Assembly (NCBI GenBank): GCA_905182335.1
Contig: CAJJBE010000002.1
Location: forward strand, 349,501-413,500
Length of the DNA: 64,000 nt
Source: Flavobacteriales bacterium UBA4466
Lineage (GTDB): Bacteria > Bacteroidota > Bacteroidia > Flavobacteriales_D > Crocinitomicaceae
Reading direction: 5' to 3'
Shown: positions 62,346 through 64,000 of the stretch, in pieces
How positions within the stretch are numbered: the stretch's first letter is position 1
Layout of the letters: each line of letters opens with the position of its first letter
Translations under genes and position numbers: made by a program
The notes under the pieces: model-generated
What the model was told of the DNA's origin: nothing
Databases searched by the model: none
The model's input: the letters and a program-made list of their open reading frames with translations, nothing else

Positions 62346-64000
62346 ATGGAGAAAATTGCTCGTCAACTATTTTCAATGCGCATGATGTCGCTTGGGATGA
62401 TTATTTTTTTGTTTGCTATTGGTGCTGCTACTTTGATAGAATCTAAGTACGATATTCAAACAGCGAAAATCATGATATACAATGCGAGATGGTTTGAGAT
62501 CCTGTTGGTTTTTTTATGTATTAATCTTATCGCGAATATTTTTCGTTATCAAATGTTTCAACGTGAAAAGGCTGCGATATTTATGTTTCATTTATCATTT
62601 ATTGTAATGATAATTGGTGCTGGAGTAACACGATTTATCAGTTTTGAAGGATTAATGTTGATACGTGAAAATGCACAAACAGATTTTATTTATTCTTCTG
62701 ACCCACATGTTTGGTTCAAGATAAATGACGGGAAATTACAATATACAGATCACCGTCAAAAATACATGTCAGAGCAGACGAGTAATTATTTTGACTTTGA
62801 CATAGCATTTCCAAATCACCCAACTCCTATTAAAATAGAATATGTCAACTTTCAAAAAAAGATGCTTGATTCATTGGTTATAAATGATTCCATACGTTCT
62901 TCATCTTTAGAGATAGTAACTGGTGGAATGAGTTCAAATTATGTTTCTGAGGGTGATTTTTTAATGATTGGGGACGTTGCCCTTTCGTATAATAAAAAAG
63001 ATGCAATGCCTGGGATTGAGATTTTTCAGCAAGGACCAAAGATCTTATTGAAGACACAACTCCCAATGCGTTATTTGCCAATGTCGGAAATGCAAAAAGC
63101 AAGACAAAATGGAATGGATGTCGCAGATTCAATGTATCGGGATATTCCAATTGATTCACTAGTAGCTTTTCAAACAACGACACTTTATCAAGTTGGTAAC
63201 GAACAATTTGTTTTCAAAGGGGTTGTTGCTAATTCAAAACGTATGAAGGTTTCATCAGGAAGTCGTAAAAAAGGATCAGATTATTTGACTTTGCTTGTAT
63301 CAGATGGTGATAAATCACGTTTAGTAGAGCTAGAGGGTGGACAAGGAGCAATTCCAGATCATGTAGTATTTAACTTTAATGGATTAACTTACGAGATGGA
63401 ATATGGATCTATGAGTCTACCATTACCATTTGCTATTAAATGTAGAGATTTTCAATTAGATAAATACCCTGGTTCGGATTCACCATCTTCTTTTGCAAGT
63501 GAGGTAACTATTATTGATGAAGAGCTTGGCTATACAAGAGATCAACGTATTTTCATGAATAATGTAATGGATTACAGGGGATATCGATTTTTCCAATCGA
63601 GTTATGATCCAGATGAAAAAGGGACACGTTTAAGTGTAAGTCATGACTGGTGGGGAACTAATATTTCATATTTAGGATATTTAATGATGGGGATTGGAAT
63701 GATTTTAGCGCTAATTTCACCAAATGGCCGCTTTAGAGACTTAAATCACAAAATCAAAAAGTCACGTATGAAACGTGAGAAAATGATTTCTGTCATTACA
63801 GCATTAATTATGTTGACAGGTGTTTTTGCACAGGAAGGGCATGAGGGGCATAATCATGCCCTAGGGGAAGGGCATGATCATACTATAGTTGAAGGACAGG
63901 ATAATGATGAAATAAAATCAGAGGCGGTTATTCGTTTTATGTCAAAAGAGCACTCAGTAGAATTTGAAACATTATTAGTTCAAGATTTCCAAGGAAGGAT
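62346..64000 (+). CDS. CcsBA-type cytochrome c maturation protein (3' end outside window)
   Basis: The ATG at 62346 opens a frame that continues past the end of the window, giving 551 residues so far. The N-terminus has three transmembrane segments (MRMMSLGMIIFLFAIGAA; FEILLVFLCINLIANIFRY; IFMFHLSFIVMIIGAGVTRF) typical of a ResB/CcsB half, followed by a large periplasmic domain with FQSSYDPDEKGTRLSVSHDWWG. This is the Bacteroidota fused CcsB-CcsA that assembles haem on c-type cytochromes; the CcsA half with its WWD motif should follow beyond 64000. A His-rich run (EGHEGHNHALGEGHDH) sits near residue 500. Confidence 0.88.
   Translation, partial: MEKIARQLFSMRMMSLGMIIFLFAIGAATLIESKYDIQTAKIMIYNARWFEILLVFLCINLIANIFRYQMFQREKAAIFMFHLSFIVMIIGAGVTRFISFEGLMLIRENAQTDFIYSSDPHVWFKINDGKLQYTDHRQKYMSEQTSNYFDFDIAFPNHPTPIKIEYVNFQKKMLDSLVINDSIRSSSLEIVTGGMSSNYVSEGDFLMIGDVALSYNKKDAMPGIEIFQQGPKILLKTQLPMRYLPMSEMQKARQNGMDVADSMYRDIPIDSLVAFQTTTLYQVGNEQFVFKGVVANSKRMKVSSGSRKKGSDYLTLLVSDGDKSRLVELEGGQGAIPDHVVFNFNGLTYEMEYGSMSLPLPFAIKCRDFQLDKYPGSDSPSSFASEVTIIDEELGYTRDQRIFMNNVMDYRGYRFFQSSYDPDEKGTRLSVSHDWWGTNISYLGYLMMGIGMILALISPNGRFRDLNHKIKKSRMKREKMISVITALIMLTGVFAQEGHEGHNHALGEGHDHTIVEGQDNDEIKSEAVIRFMSKEHSVEFETLLVQDFQGR

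Noticed and set aside
1-64000. tRNA, rRNA, insertion sequences, prophage, CRISPR array or defence system
   Set aside because: None could be supported by eye: no tRNA-like cloverleaf sequences, no transposase or integrase genes, and no regularly spaced repeats. A tRNAscan-SE and IS search would decide.

Overview
The window is an AT-rich chromosomal segment of a member of the Bacteroidota, most likely a flavobacterium-like gliding bacterium of the Flavobacteriales. The evidence is consistent throughout: gldF and gldG, several secreted proteins with type IX secretion (T9SS) C-terminal sorting domains, one protein with SprB-like repeats and a gliding-motility C-terminal domain, a TonB-dependent receptor, the bacillithiol enzyme BshC, -7 promoter boxes of the form TAnnTTTG, and almost no Shine-Dalgarno sequences. 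I see no prophage, insertion sequence, CRISPR array, rRNA or tRNA. It reads as ordinary core chromosome with short-range operons that switch strand often.

Layout. 1-8 kb: the end of a T9SS/SprB-type surface protein, proline dehydrogenase, aroB, a MerR regulator, an MFS transporter, the msrB-msrA repair pair, and a secreted protein with an internal tandem duplication. 8-20 kb: a leucine-rich-repeat lipoprotein, CPBP protease, MscS channel, AMP nucleosidase, M49 peptidase, a TPR protein coupled to an endonuclease III without its iron-sulfur cysteines, a T9SS-exported esterase, a NYN/LOTUS protein, dnaX and a carotenoid desaturase. 20-32 kb: cyclophilin, bshC, a TonB receptor, a T9SS-secreted protein, MOSC protein, glutathione peroxidase, DUF1456 protein, flavoprotein, DEAD-box helicase. 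32-45 kb: an ABC exporter pair, Ppx/GppA, a response regulator with a sigma-54-type AAA+ domain but no DNA-binding domain, a glycosyltransferase, alaS, an M23 peptidase, dnaK. 45-54 kb: two T9SS proteins, the thrS-infC-rpmI-rplT operon, a decayed gene and a DUF5916-like outer-membrane protein. 54-64 kb: dnaN, the gldF-gldG-DUF4340-like motility operon, a SAM hydrolase with a monooxygenase-like partner, phoH, purC, and the first half of a CcsBA-type cytochrome c maturation protein.

The most striking item is dnaX. The 371-codon frame ends immediately after a run of 11 A, and the conserved tau tail lies in the -1 frame. An AGGAG sits just upstream and a small hairpin just downstream. This is the architecture of programmed slippage that makes both gamma and tau. 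Other notable items are two very long perfect inverted repeats (27 and 28 bp arms) that act as shared terminators between convergent genes, repeated placement of the -7 promoter box 3-5 nt before ATG (predicting leaderless mRNAs), two back-to-back dyads upstream of dnaK, and three gene relics. I did not find a convincing novel multi-gene system such as a defence island or biosynthetic cluster.
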